From Astropecten irregularis (Eukaryota > Echinodermata > Asteroidea > Paxillosida > Astropectinidae), in contig OZ020255.1 in the NCBI GenBank assembly GCA_963971285.1, forward strand, positions 3,658,001-3,722,000: a DNA stretch of 64,000 bases, written 5' to 3'. Below are positions 31,011 through 42,389 of the stretch, piece by piece. A model generated the notes under the pieces. The model was not told the origin of the DNA and searched no databases. It saw only the letters and a program-made list of their open reading frames with translations. How positions within the stretch are numbered: the stretch's first letter is position 1; the number at the start of each line of letters is the position of its first letter. The position numbers and the translations under genes were made by a program.

Positions 31011-31360
31011 CATCATACTTTGGTAAGAGACCAAAACAGAAATGTTCACAGATTTACGTATAACTTACAGGGTATGAAGATGGTGCTGGTAGAAACATAC
31101 CGTTAAAATGTTTTCGCCTGAAATGGTGTATTTATCCAGAAATTAGTAAAACAACGACCGAAAATATTTTTTGATCTTTTAAAAGATCAAAAATAAAAGA
31201 GAAAAGACTTAAGAAATACTGTGGCCGTTTTTCACTGTTTTCTCAAAAAGTGGGCAACGTATGGGACTGAAATTTTCACAGATTACTTTTACTGTATCTT
31301 CCTTGATATTTTTGCACATGAATCTGTATTTCTTTGACAAAGTATGATACTACCTTTAAA
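31011..31360. mobile_element. Complete TTAA-flanked MITE
   Basis: TTAA then AGGTAGCATCATACTTTGG at the left, CAAAGTATGATACTACCT then TTAA at the right. The interior is partly palindromic around TTGATCTTTTAAAAGATCAA. The length is about 345 bp with no coding content. This is the most complete copy of the family, also found near 23.3, 35.8, 37.5, 46.6, 58.5 and 58.8 kb. Confidence 0.8.
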
Positions 31361-32199
31361 GCAAAAGTAATGTCCAAGTAAATAAGCATATCAACAATTG
31401 AATATGATTAAACCCGTCTTCTTACACAATTACACAAAGCAGGTCAACTCATACACCCAGTAGTGTACTAGACACGTCCTTAGACCGGGGGGGGGGGGGG
31501 GGTATGATCCTGTAGCTGGGTCATACTTCAAAACGTTAGCGCACAATGTATAAAATGAGGTGTGTAAAGAAATAATAAATAAATACACCAAACCGCACTC
31601 AAATAATTAGCTACAAAAAGTCATTAGTGTTCAAATTATTTTCATGTCATTTTGGCTGAAGAGCAGTTTGCAGCAAAAAACTTGTATTTTGTATCATCGT
31701 TATAAACAACTGAATATAAAAATGAACCAGAAAATCCTTCCAAGACAAACAAAAACCCCAAAACACACAAACATGATTGGCAAATAATGTTGTTTTTTTT
31801 TTAATAGTATTGCACTCAAAATAATGAAAAAAAGCATGCTTAGAATGTAGAAAGACAATAAATTGTACTTGTTCACACTTCTCGTTCTTATTATACATTG
31901 ATTAGCTCGATGTGCTTAGTTAATTTGTACTAGGGCCTATATGTTTACTACGACTTTTCGACTCTGGGAGGTGGAGGGGGTATCGGGGGTACCCCACTTT
32001 CCTTACCCTCCCCCGCTCGGTCGCTTCGCTCTCTCGCATAGTACACCAAATCACCAATCACCCCCCCCCCCCCCCCAAATCATGAAAACAAATCGACACC
32101 TAGGGTATGCGCCAGGCCCTCCTAAAACTCTAAGGTCATTTTGGCTGATGAGCAGATTGCATCAGTTTATTACTTGTATTTCTTTTAGTTATTTAATGT

Positions 32200-32315
32200 A
32201 ATCATCAAATAACCACAAGGGAAACTGACTGAATTGTAAGTCATTGAACAAAGAAAAATTGACTGGAGGGGGATTCAAACCCACGACCTCATTAATACCG
32301 TACAGGAGCTCAAGA
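32200..32315 (-). mobile_element. Fragment of tRNA-derived SINE
   Basis: On the minus strand: CTGTACGGTATTAATGAGGT, GTGGGTTTGAATCCCCCTCC, then AGTCAATTTTTCTTTG and, further on, AGTTTCCCTTGTGGTTATTT. The same order occurs in the copy at 51,370-51,680. The A-box half is missing. Confidence 0.6.
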
Positions 32316-32540
32316 AACCCAAACACCTTTTATAACTGTTTATAAAATGAAAATAATGTGATGGAGTTCACAGGAAAATTTGGGTTCATCAGGATGTTCA
32401 CAACTCAATCACAAGTTCCCTTGGTTGGTCCAGAATTCCCATGATTAATCAAATGCACACACAGGATGATTATGGATGATTAAAGGTTAATCTTGGATGT
32501 GATTTATGGAATTAGGTGTAATTTTTTGGGTAGAAATTAG

Positions 32541-32650
32541 GGGCCTGTTTGTTTAACGCACAGGATCCGATATTTTGAGATCCACCTCCTATGCAGGTTA
32601 CGCTAAAATGGGATCCGGATCCGCATGATTCGTCATAAACAAACAGGCCC
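32541..32650. mobile_element. 110-bp palindromic MITE
   Basis: The ends GGGCCTGTTTGTTTA and TAAACAAACAGGCCC are perfect inverted repeats. The inside contains several GGATCC words in inverted arrangement (GGATCCGATA, GGATCCGGATCC). It lies 47 bp from the large nested element. Confidence 0.75.
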
Positions 32651-32914
32651 ATAGGCTATAGTGGGCACTTAAAATAATCTATAACGTGATTGGAAAGGGT
32701 AACATATGTTGGTGCAACGCTGGGCCGAGTATTGAATACGCATCACGTACTACGTCCGTATCCGTATCCGGATCCGACCCCGAATCCGCACCACTGATAT
32801 TGCGCGCGCCTCTCTATACATTACTGTATGTACAATCGCCTGTATACTGTATGTGTACATGTACTGTACATGCACTGTTCACAGTGTATTCTGTGCCGCA
32901 CATGCACCCGAGTT

Positions 32915-33258
32915 ATTCTCGGCTGAGACGAGCGCTTACTCTTCACAGGGTTGCTCCACATCTTAACTTATACTAACTGTACATTGTAATAAATTATTCT
33001 CGGCTGAGACGAGCGCCTATACTCTTCACAGGGTTGCTCCACAACTTATCTTATACTCGTGTACATTGTAATAAGTTATTCTCGGCTGAGACGAGCGCCT
33101 ATACTCTTCACAGGGTTGCTCCACATCTTAACTTATACTAGTGTACATTGTAGTAAATTATTCTCGGCTGAGACGAGCGCCTATACTCTTCACAGGGTTG
33201 CTCCACAACTTATCTTATCCTCCTCGTGTATATTGTGATCAATTATTCTCGGCTGAGA
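32915..33258 (+). repeat. 82-85-bp tandem repeat with inverted continuation
   Basis: ATTCTCGGCTGAGACGAG starts units at 32915, 32996, 33078, 33160 and 33245. Each unit also contains CTCTTCACAGGGTTGCTCCA and an ACATTGTAATAA-type end. From about 33,250 to 33,418 the same units continue on the opposite strand, making the centre of the palindromic element. Confidence 0.9.
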
Positions 33259-33454
33259 CGAGAATAATTTATTACAATGTACACTAGTATATAAGTTAAG
33301 TTGTGGAGCAACCCTGTGAAGAGTATAGGCGATCGTCTCAGCCGAGAATAATAAACTGCAATGTACACTAGTATAAGTTAAGATGTGGAGCAACCCTGTG
33401 AAGAGCCGAGAATAAAAAACTCGGGTGCATGTGCGGCACAGAATACACTGTGAA

Positions 33455-34337
33455 CAGCGGCGTAGCTAGGATTTTTTCAGCAGGGGGGCACTGGGGGGGC
33501 ATTGGAATTTTGTGGGGGGGCACCCGGAATTTTTTCAAAACTGGAGATTTGCAAAATATGAGAAATGCAGGGGGGGGGCTGATCCAGCGGGCGTGGGGCA
33601 ACCTTTTCTTTAAGCAAAAAAAAAAAAAAAAAGGAAACAGAAAAAAAAATAAATAAATAAAAGGGAAACACAAAGACTCCAAAAGAGCTGAAAAAGAGGT
33701 GGAAGACAAAATTAGCTAGCTTTAATCTCCCCGAAACGCATCCATCGCTATTGAATTGGTGCATTTTATTTCCACGCTCCCTGGAAAATCATGGATAAGC
33801 GCGAAGGCCTTGCGGCCGGGGTCCAGGGCCCGCTTAAGGGCCCTGGAAGCTCAGGGGTTCTAGATATTCTCTGGTGCAATCTGAGCCTTATTTTGGAAGC
33901 AATTGTTCCGATAAATTTATTCATTTATTTATATTATTACTTCATTATTTCTTTTTAATCCAACACTCTTGAGCGGGAGAAATTCAATCTGGGGACCAGA
34001 TTAACTAGCCAAACCAGACAAAATGGCAGATGGGCTGTTTTGAAGTTCGCAACCGTAAGCGCGTAAGAAAATTGCATTTTTACACTGAAATGTTGCACAG
34101 ATTTCTTCACTGTAAAGTTTTAAGGACTCGGGAACATTTGCTGAAAGTAAAAAATATCATTTAGGAATAGTAGAAGCTGTTAAGTTGTTTTTTTCCCCTT
34201 ATAGCTAGCATAGCTTGCAGATAACGCTTAATTCTTTTTCTATACCCACGATTTTTTGTGGGGGGGCACCTGGGGGGGCACACAGAATTTGTGGGGGAGG
34301 CACGTGCCCCCCCAGGCCCCCCGTAGCTACGCCGCTG
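33455..34337. mobile_element. hAT-like element (883 bp) inserted in the palindromic element
   Basis: The ends are CAGCGGCGTAGCTAGG and TAGCTACGCCGCTG. Both flanks carry the identical octamer ACTGTGAA (33447-33454, 34338-34345), the 8-bp duplication typical of hAT insertion. The subterminal sequence is G-rich (GGGGGGGCAC) at both ends in inverted orientation. No transposase frame is seen. The insertion interrupts the inverted copy of CACTGTTCACAGTG at 32871, confirming it is secondary. Confidence 0.85.
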
Positions 34338-34378
34338 ACTGTGAACAGTACGTGTACAGTACAATACATTGTACATAC

Positions 34379-35356
34379 GGTTTCAGGTCAACTCGGTCCG
34401 TAACCAACTCGGTCCGAGTCAACTCGGTCCGTGACCAACTCGGTCCGTAACCAACTCGGTCCATGACCAACTCGGTCTGTAACCAACTCGGTCCGAGGCC
34501 AACTCGGTCCGTAACCAACTCGGTCCGTGGCCAACTCGGTCCGTGACCAACTCGGTCCCTATGGGAAAATGCACGCAAAAACGTCTGGTAATTTTGTTGC
34601 AACAAAACGAGTACGAAGTCTCGCAAATTGCGTGAATTAAACTATTTATTTAGGTCTATTTATTCATTTATTATCTTAAAAACATTAAAAGAATGAAAAA
34701 TACATTGGCAGGTGCTGCCAAGGGCCTGACAAAAAGTAAAAAAAAAAAAAAAAAAAAAAAACCTGTCTTCAAAAGACGTGCCTTCCCAAACACCTGCCAA
34801 TTATAAATCTTATGTTAAATTATGTTATATGTATATACACAGATTAATCAAAACAAAGCTAAAAAATCAAAAACAAAAACACAAAACAATCATCATTATT
34901 ATTCATTAATTGATTTATGAATTCTAAACATAAAAAGCACATTTTCATAAGGCATTTGACTTCGTGTATAATTTAATTAATATTTTAATTAAAATTGTAT
35001 TGTGCCATTTTATCAAATAATTATGGTATCAACATAATTTATTTCTTCACGGTTTCAGCCACAAGCAAAACATATTATGTTATGATGACATTAAAAACAT
35101 TAATGCAAATAGCCTACATGTTGTACACTGCTGCAGCAAACTGCATGGATTCTTGTTTGTGTACGTTTTCCCATAGGGACCGAGTTGGTCACGGACCGAG
35201 TTGGTCACGGACCGAGTTGGCCTCGGACCGAGTTGGCCACGGACCGAGTTGGCCACGGACCGAGTTGGCCACGGACCGAGTTGGCCTCGGACCGAGTTGG
35301 TCACGGACCGAGTTGACTCGGACCGAGTTGGTTACGGACCGAGTTGACTGGCACCC
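34379..35356. mobile_element. TU-like foldback element with 16-bp tandem-repeat termini
   Basis: The left arm (about 34,383-34,560) repeats CAACTCGGTCCGTGAC-type units of 15-16 bp about eleven times. The right arm (about 35,175-35,350) repeats the reverse complement about twelve times. Both arms end at the centre with CCCTATGGGAAAA / TTTTCCCATAGGG. The flanks are identical octamers GTACATAC (34371-34378, 35357-35364). The interior is A/T-rich and encodes nothing recognised. Long inverted termini made of tandem short repeats plus an 8-bp duplication match the described sea urchin TU elements. Confidence 0.8.
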
Positions 35357-35800
35357 GTACATACAGTATACAGGCGATTGTACATACAGTAATGTATAGA
35401 GCTAGAGAGGCGCGCGCAATATCAGTGGTGCGGATTCGGGGTCGGATCCGGATACGGATACGGACGTAGTACGTGATGCGTATTCAATACTCGGCCCAGC
35501 GTTGCACCAACATATGCTACCATTGGGAAGAATGTCATTATAATATTGGATACATTAAAATCACAAGAGGGCGCTATTCAAGATCACCTTGTACTGCTTT
35601 CTGTAACATTATTTAAATCCACATGTACCACTATAAAACTACTGCAGGAAATTTCGGATTATGGTTCTACGTTCTCCATGGACGGAGCCACGGCGACTTG
35701 CCTACTGTACTTGCTCTACATCAACGTTTGACACGAGCCTTCCACGAAACACATAATATTTACAAACTCACAAAACAATATTAAATCATTCGGTCGTTAA

Positions 35801-35945
35801 AGGTAGTATATCATACTTTGGTTTTTATCAAAGAAATACCGATTACGATTCATGGGCAAAAATATCAAGACAGATACAGTAACAGTCATCTGTGAAAATT
35901 TTAGTACCATATGCTGCCCACAAGTTATATTTAAATATGTGAACA
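35801..35945. mobile_element. Partial TTAA-flanked MITE
   Basis: TTAA (35797-35800) is followed by AGGTAGTATATCATACTTTG and the family interior, read from the opposite end (GATTCATGGGCAAAAATATC, CAGTAACAGTCATCTGTG). The central palindrome and the other end are missing. Confidence 0.6.
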
Positions 35946-36317
35946 TTTCTTTAAAATAATAATAATTATTATTATTATTTTGGTTGTTTTTTTTTTACTC
36001 TCGTGGCCAAGGGCAAAATTGCGGTAGAAATTACAATTATAAAAAGTGAAGAAATTTAAGATAACATAAGGAATAGGACTTAAAATAAATAGCAACAACA
36101 ATTTACTAGTGAAACAGATGATGAATAAGGAAAAATGCACAAGGGACATAAAAAGGCAACAACAACACCTGGTTAATGTATAGCGGGGAAAACATCACTA
36201 AAACACATTAAAACACAGTGGTGTGATTGCATATAAAATAAAAAGTTAAAAACAGATACAAATTGAAATACATATGTAGATGGCCATGCTATGACTGAGA
36301 CTGACTATTTTAATAAG

Positions 36318-36545
36318 TTAATGAAATATGGGATAGGACTGTTTTTGAAACGAGAAGTCCTGATACGCAGCTGGGAAGTTACGGGCATTTCGCAGATTAC
36401 GAGAGTAAATCTCGTATCTTGTTGGGGGTAGAAGATCCGCCGTGCATGTAGATTTTGGCAAACAACTGGCAGTGGTCATCTCTTCTACCTGACAGGGATT
36501 CAAGGTTACAATTGGTAAGGGCATCCTCATAGGAGATGAACTTAC
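36318..36545 (-). pseudogene. Possible C-terminal fragment of a LINE reverse transcriptase protein
   Basis: The minus strand encodes LLPPTRYEIYSRNLRNARNF followed by an SFQKQSYP-type end. LPP...YNLRNA...(R)..F..S--P is the usual closing segment of several non-LTR ORF2 proteins. The upstream part of the frame is low-complexity Pro/Gly from a G/C run, so the protein-level evidence is about 60 residues. Confidence 0.35.
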
Positions 36546-36765
36546 TATCACCCAGGATTTTGTCTTGGGGGGGGGGGGGGGGGGGGGCTCAAAGAAAAAT
36601 TCTGTCCCACAAAACGCCCAACAAACATTTTGTGACACCCCCCCCTCCCCCTCCTCCTCTCCCTTTCCCACTCCCCCATTTCTTTTTTCAGGGACCCTCT
36701 TGGGGGGGGGGCTCAAGCCCCCCGAGCCCTCCCCTCCCCCCGGGTGCGCCACTGCTTACTTCCTA
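36540..36765. repeat. G/C homopolymer-rich segment with a hAT-like end
   Basis: A run of about 21 G near 36,567 is followed by C-rich and G-rich runs and ends CCGGGTGCGCCACTG, the reverse complement of a CAGTGGCGCACCC-type hAT terminus. No partner end was found. The proline-rich open frames here are an artefact of the homopolymers. Confidence 0.4.
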
Positions 36766-36819
36766 ACATACGGCAAGCTCGACGCTGCGGTTGTTCGAAT
36801 AGATGATAATCCGTCTTCA

Positions 36820-37190
36820 AAAAAAGTTCTGCAACTCAAGGTCGAGGGATGATAATTATTTTCTTTTATTACTGATTTATGAACGGTGAAACTGGTATCA
36901 TCGGAAAGCGTGATTATTCCTCTTTACAATTATGTGTCATTTGTTATGTTCAACAATGAAATGTTGCAAAATTCGTTGCTTCAGTGGTGAATTCCAAATC
37001 GTTTGGACTGAGTTCAATCAACTTTGATGAATGGTGTTGATGCGCCGATGCGTGGAAAGTCCAAACATGAGTATTCTCATTTGCATTTTGCAACATTTCA
37101 CTAATTATTCAGGAGAAATGCACATTCCATGATTATATATCCTTGTAGAGATGAGTAATGAAGCTTTCCAATGGTACCCGTTTCATGGCG
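36820..37190 (+). repeat. Diverged copy of the interior of the 15.2-kb MITE
   Basis: AAAAAAGTTCTGCAACTCAAG, GGTGAAACTG-TATCATYGGAAAG (schematic) and CCTCTTTACAAT occur in the same order as in 15,310-15,430. The terminal CAGAGCCGTAAATAAAG sequences are absent, so it is a relative or a fragment. Confidence 0.5.
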
Positions 37191-37528
37191 TAACTAGGGA
37201 AAATGGCGCCTGGGGCCGCATGCACAAGCGCTAAAATAATAGCGTTCCGCACTAATGACGTCACACCATGCATGCACGCGCACACATTTTACCCCTCACT
37301 CATCAGACGTTTGCATTGCCGGTTGCAATGTTTGTCTGAGGTTCGGTGCTATTTTTAGCGCAAGTGCGCAGTGCTTTTCCAACCTGATGCCAGTGAAAAA
37401 GAAAATCAGACAATTTGAAATCGAAATCTTTCTTTCCATGTTACGTGGATCGGTTTGCGGAAACACCACGTAAGAGTTCGTACCGGCGCACTTCTTATTT
37501 CGTCGCACTCCTGGTTTATAGATCTTAA

Positions 37529-37835
37529 GGGTAGTATCATACTTTGGTTTTTGTCAAAGAATTACACTGAGATTCATGGGCAAAAATATGAAGGCAGATA
37601 TACATGTAACAGTCATCTGTGAAAATGACAGTCCCATACGGCGCCCACTTTTCTTTTAGAAAACAGTGAAAAACAGCCACAGTATTTCTTAAGTCTTTTC
37701 TCTTTAATTTTTTTATCTTTTAAAAGATCAAAAGTATTTTCGGTCGTCGCTTTATATTAACTAATTTCTTGATAAATACAACATTTCAGGCGGAAACATT
37801 TTAACGGCATGTTTCTTTCAGCACCATACAAATCC
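37529..37835. mobile_element. TTAA-flanked MITE, right end lost
   Basis: TTAA (37525-37528) is followed by GGGTAGTATCATACTTTGG, the family right-half sequence, the central TTTTAAAAGATCAAA palindrome and the left-half sequence to about ACCATACAAAT. The second terminal repeat is missing. Confidence 0.65.
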
Positions 37836-38749
37836 CCGTAGTGATATACCCGTTAGTTTGGGGTGCCAGATTGGATTCACGACATGGAGCCGGAGCCAGA
37901 GCCGGAGCCGCAGCCGAGGTTTGGAAAATTTTGACACTAGTCTGGTCACCGTTTAGAGTCTAGTAGACTGCATGTAGAAATGAGGCGGTGACAAGATAAT
38001 CGTCATGGGAACTGTTAAGGCCTTTTTACCAGAATAATAAGTTTTATTAATACACGTCTCTGTTATGTAGCTGTATTTATAAAACCTCTAGATTTTAGAT
38101 ATATTTTAAGAATTCAATACACGATTTTACTGACATTATATGAGCATAGTTTAACATTCACGAATTTTCATTTCAATGAAACTATTTGCAGTTGATGTAT
38201 TGATATCTCTGGTGATCAGTCTATCCCCAAGTAACCCTCTCACTGGTATTCGAGTACAATAGCAGCACATGACGTGGGGATTGGAACGCACCGGGCACCA
38301 GCGAAGAGAAAATGTTAGCCATGGGATCTTCTTCAATTCACGCGACGATATAGTCGATCAGGACAGGACTTGACTAGTAGTGTAACTGTGTCAGTTTTGA
38401 TGAATTGTAAGTTTTTTTTAGTCTATCACTAGTATCAGTGCTGTTTGCGCATTTTGTAGGATAATTTGTTTTGATACACTGGCGCTGTAGGTTATGTCAT
38501 TTTACTTGAAGCATACTGGGTAGGCCTAAGTTGTTATGACTTGCATGAATAACAAGATGGTTTAGGCCTAGGCCCTACTTTAGTTTTACTCTTGGCCTAA
38601 CGTTGTCGTTAGCATGGTTAGGCTATTCCCAATTAGGGGCCTACCGTTCGAAGATCCTGACCATGCTGACCTTCTTTACAACGTTAGCTTACTGTTGCCT
38701 ACTGAGTGACTAACAGTTAGGCCCTATGAGTACTGTTTTCACACAGCTC

Positions 38750-38980
38750 TGAAATTACCTGGGTAAGTAATTACCCGGGTAGGCCTAGTTAGCTGCACCC
38801 GGGTAAAAGGTTACCCGGAGAATCAGTTTCACACTACAAAATAGTTGCGATGATCGTAACCGTTAGGTCTGACATGGGGACTGGGACCTTGTCAGACCTA
38901 GGGTTACGATCATCGCAACTAACTACAAAATTAACCCCACAATTCAGCTTTACCCGCTTGGCGCGTACCCGGGTAAGTTG
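38750..38980. repeat. ACCCGGGTAA palindrome cluster around a 32-bp hairpin
   Basis: TTACCCGGGTA-type palindromes at about 38,770, 38,800 and 38,967 surround a hairpin with arms 38842-38874 and 38890-38921 (TAGTTGCGATGATCGTAACC...), complementary with about three differences. Probably a MITE. Borders were not fixed. Confidence 0.55.
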
Positions 38981-39535
38981 TGATGTTGTAACGAATCTTC
39001 GAATTGTCGTAGGCTATTTGCAAATTCGGTGCGACGAAACTAACGGGGAATCCTAGTTTCGTTAACGGATTTGCAAATCCGTTGTTGTATTCCAGAGGTG
39101 TTCGCTAATACCTGTGGTAACGTTTTTAAGGCACTATAATTCCTGTAGGCCCCTATATTGGCTGATTTGGTTGTGCTTTATTGATAGGGCCTATTATAGG
39201 ATTTAGGGGGTTAGGCCTACCCATAAAGCTATATTAAAGTTACTAGAGCGCTAGCTCCGTGTAGAAAGTGATGCCTGCTTGGCGCATCCATGTTTGTGCA
39301 CAAACCCATGGAAAGCCCACAATTTTGTACGTTTTTAGTACGTTCATTTGCATACTGCGTTGTGTTCTATACGGGTGCGTCATCGAAGCCAAATACGCCC
39401 AAAATCTGACGCACCCTCGGTAAATTCGCGTTTCATTTAGGACAGTGCGCGCACACGCTCTGCACTTCAGTCACGCAATGATTGCAAGCGTCATAAAGAC
39501 GCGCTAGGTACGGAATGTCAGACAAGTTGACCGTG

Positions 39536-39612
39536 GGACAACTCGACTCCAAAGACAACTCGACTCTGACAGTCTGAGACAGCTCGACTCCAAAGACAAC
39601 TCGACTCCGAGA
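39536..39612 (+). repeat. Short tandem repeat with CAACTCGACTCC units
   Basis: GACAACTCGACTCCAAA-type units of about 17 bp recur four to five times, partly disturbed. The CAACTCG word is shared with the termini of the TU-like element. Confidence 0.7.
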
Positions 39613-40278
39613 CAAGTCGACTCCATTCTATGTCACTTTGACATGTTTGACGCTAGGCTGGTGTGCGCGACGAAACAATATAAATTATTCAAATGAAAAT
39701 GTATGTGAATAAAAAAATGACACAGAAAAAATACTATTCCGATAGCAATAAATAGGAAGCAAGATGCTGCTCGTCGGCCTGTAAAAACAGACTATCAGTG
39801 GGCCGTGGCGTCATGTTGGCCGTGTCAATTTGCGGAGTTTTACACGAGACCGCCGAGCGCGGGGGCAGCGTAACACGGGCTCACGGCTGTGTAGTGGCCG
39901 ACGGCCAAGATGAGCATAGCGGGCACGCTGCAGCTGGCTAGTTTGAAGTACACCAGAGTCAATATTTCAATAATAAATATTGAATATTGATTGTTTTTTA
40001 AATATAATTCCGAGATCATTTCGAAGAATCGACTGTAGGCCTATTCCGACATTAATATATATAGGCCCTCTTGAGCATTTCATATAATTTATTTCAGGTA
40101 ATTATTTTGCTTAATTATTCTACTTATACTGTATATTTAATATTAAGCTATTTCGTCTGGATTATTACCTTATTAAGATATACCATTTCAATTTCTAGAG
40201 TTTCATCCTATGCCGTATGCTTTATTTCGGAAAAATCTAATTTATGGTAATTTTAATGGATTTAAAAGGAAACTAATA

Positions 40279-41564
40279 CAGTCGACTCCCGTTACTACGA
40301 GCTCGGAAATAACGACAACCCGGATTTAACGAGCATATTTTCCCAGTCCCGATCAATTTGTGCACATTACTATGGGGAAATATTTGGTTATTACGAGCAC
40401 GGGCATTACGAGATTCCGGGTATAACGACGACTTTGGCTGACCAAATGCGAGCAAAAACTTTGTTCTCAATCCATTTACAACGACATCTTTTCAAACCTT
40501 TTGTCGGCGATCTTTCAAGTTCCAATTCTGGCGAGGTAGCTTCACGAGTGTGCCGATCTTAAATCTATTCAATGGGATGGCGTGAATTAGCGAACGCAAA
40601 ACCATGCATGTCAAGTCTCTAATCCCCCGTTGCGGTTTCCTTAGCCCGACTAGGTTCATGACTCGGGCACCATGCCGCTGAGTAGGCATTGTAAACGGAC
40701 AATGGGGATAATCAGCGTAACTAAGCTTTGTAAGAAGAGATTTTAAAAGCATTGCTGCATTGGAACATCAGCAGCGGTGGGGTGTAATTGCTCCAAATTG
40801 TCGTGGTTATTAAAAATATATTTTAAAAATCGCACCCTGTCTTTTGAAAAAGGGTGATCGATAAAATGTTCAGCGGACGTCGCACGGTAGGCCTACGGGT
40901 CATCTGCGGTTGTCTGGGGGATCGCGGACATCTTTAACGCCGATGAAACTGATCTGTTTTATCGCCTGACCCCCGCTAAAACCATGGCTTGTAATTGGGA
41001 GAGCAGTGCCATGCTGGTAAAAAAAAAAACCGGTTTGATAAATAATTGAACTATCCCACAGAAATCATGTGACGCCAAAAATAATAATAAATAATCAGAA
41101 GCGTAAAAAATAATATTCCCTTTTTTAATGTAATATTATAGCGCCCTCCCTTGACTTATTCTAACAAATTAAAACCGGAAGCGAAGTCACTCGGCACGAT
41201 TTGTGCGAGTGAGATACTTACGTACGTCCGTGATTCTTCACAGCCATTCTTCACATCAGTTGATGCCGTCTACTTCCGATTCAGGTCGTCAATTATTATA
41301 CTCTTGAAGCAGTATTATTTATTTCATTTATTCATCATCATATACATGTACATTAATGACATACAAAAATAAAATCATGCATTTTGTTCGTGTTTTCATG
41401 AGTTCCCACGTGCGTTTCACAATTACAAGACGCACGTGTAAATATAGCACGTAACTTGGGCGCAACAAAATGGCGGAAAACTGCGCTCCGGTTGTAACGA
41501 GGTTCCGGTTACAACGACAAATTTGTGAAAGTCCGACGGACCTCGTAATAACGGGAGTCGACTG
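40279..41564. mobile_element. pogo/Tigger-like non-autonomous element, subfamily 2
   Basis: The ends CAGTCGACTCCCGTTACTACG and CGTAATAACGGGAGTCGACTG are inverted repeats flanked by TA (40277-40278, 41565-41566). Inside, GGGGAAATATTTGGTTATTACGAGCAC is related to the 49.4- and 57-kb copies. TA duplication and CAGT...TAATACGA ends are typical of pogo/Tigger members of Tc1/mariner. No transposase is recognisable in its 1,286 bp. Confidence 0.75.
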
Positions 41565-41692
41565 TAGTTGAAAATGACATGTCAGATAGTGCAAAAGTTG
41601 TGTCCGTCAATATTTTCTGCCTACAGTTCACTTTAGCGACATTTAAAGGGCAAAATTGCAACGAAATGCCGCCATCTTGGATTTCGCTATAT

Positions 41693-42162
41693 AAGGTGCA
41701 GACCAGTAAATAAATTCCCATAGGCTCCCACGCAAAATGGGCAATTAAAAAAAAATATTAAAAATACTCAGAAGTTTCTGAGGCAATCGACCAATACGGC
41801 AAAATAAAGGTGAAAACTTCAATTTTCATTTTCTTTTCAATTTTCTATATGTTAACCGATGACTTTTTGCCGAAAAGTACATTCAAAGAAAAATACCCCT
41901 AAAACGGTCGAATTGACCGGTGCCAGACTAAAAATAGTACCCCTCCACTACAGGGCAAAAATAGAGCGAATTTATGGCCTGATTTCATCCAAACGGCTCA
42001 AAGGTGAAAGTCCAAACTCTGGTGATCGGGTTCCATCCATTTTGTCTACATGAATTACCACGTAGGGCTCACCAGACGCTTTCAGAGAAAAGATTTTGAG
42101 GGTATACAAAAAATTAATGAGCTCTGCGGACCGATTTGGGCCTATTTACTGGTCTGCACCCT
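41693..42162. repeat. Possible foldback element around inverted GTGCAGACCAGTAAATA
   Basis: AAGGTGCAGACCAGTAAATA near 41,693 recurs inverted near 42,143-42,162 (TATTTACTGGTCTGCACC). The sequence between is not otherwise palindromic. The borders and identity are uncertain. Confidence 0.35.
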
Positions 42163-42275
42163 TCACAGACACGCACTCAAATTCAAAATGACTGCGCCCA
42201 GACGGCTTCAAAGCGGCTATCTCACGGAGAACGCAGAGCTAACGCTCTAGTAATTTTAATATAGCTCTATGTGCC

Positions 42276-42389
42276 TACCTCAGTTTAGTACACTCAGGGT
42301 AGGTGGTACCCAGCTTCTACAGTAAACTGACTTACCTAAATACGACTGGGTCTAGGTACCAGCCAACCTGAGTGTACTAAACTGAGGTA
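42276..42389. mobile_element. 114-bp palindromic MITE
   Basis: The left arm TACCTCAGTTTAGTACACTC... (42276-42310) and right arm (42355-42389) are inverted repeats of 35 bp with few mismatches, each ending in a GGTACC word. No coding sequence. Confidence 0.75.

Larger units (their letters stand above)
32698..35521. mobile_element. Palindromic DNA element with 160-bp terminal inverted repeats, invaded twice
   Basis: The left terminus 32698-32855 (GGTAACATATGTTGGTGC...) and right terminus 35365-35521 are inverted copies differing by a few bases and one small indel. The flanks ATTGGAAAG (32689-32697) and ATTGGGAAG (35522-35530) match at 8 of 9, and 9-bp duplications with GG-starting termini would fit a Mutator-like element. 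Inside are a tandem array, its inverted continuation, and two later insertions (33455-34337 and 34379-35356). No transposase is seen. Confidence 0.75.

Noticed and set aside
34327-35399. Open frames of 99 and 134 codons encoding repeated TELVTDRVG-type peptides
   Set aside because: They are translations of the 16-bp tandem repeats in the TU-like termini, not genes.
36536-36852. Proline- and glycine-rich open frames on both strands
   Set aside because: They come from G and C homopolymer runs.
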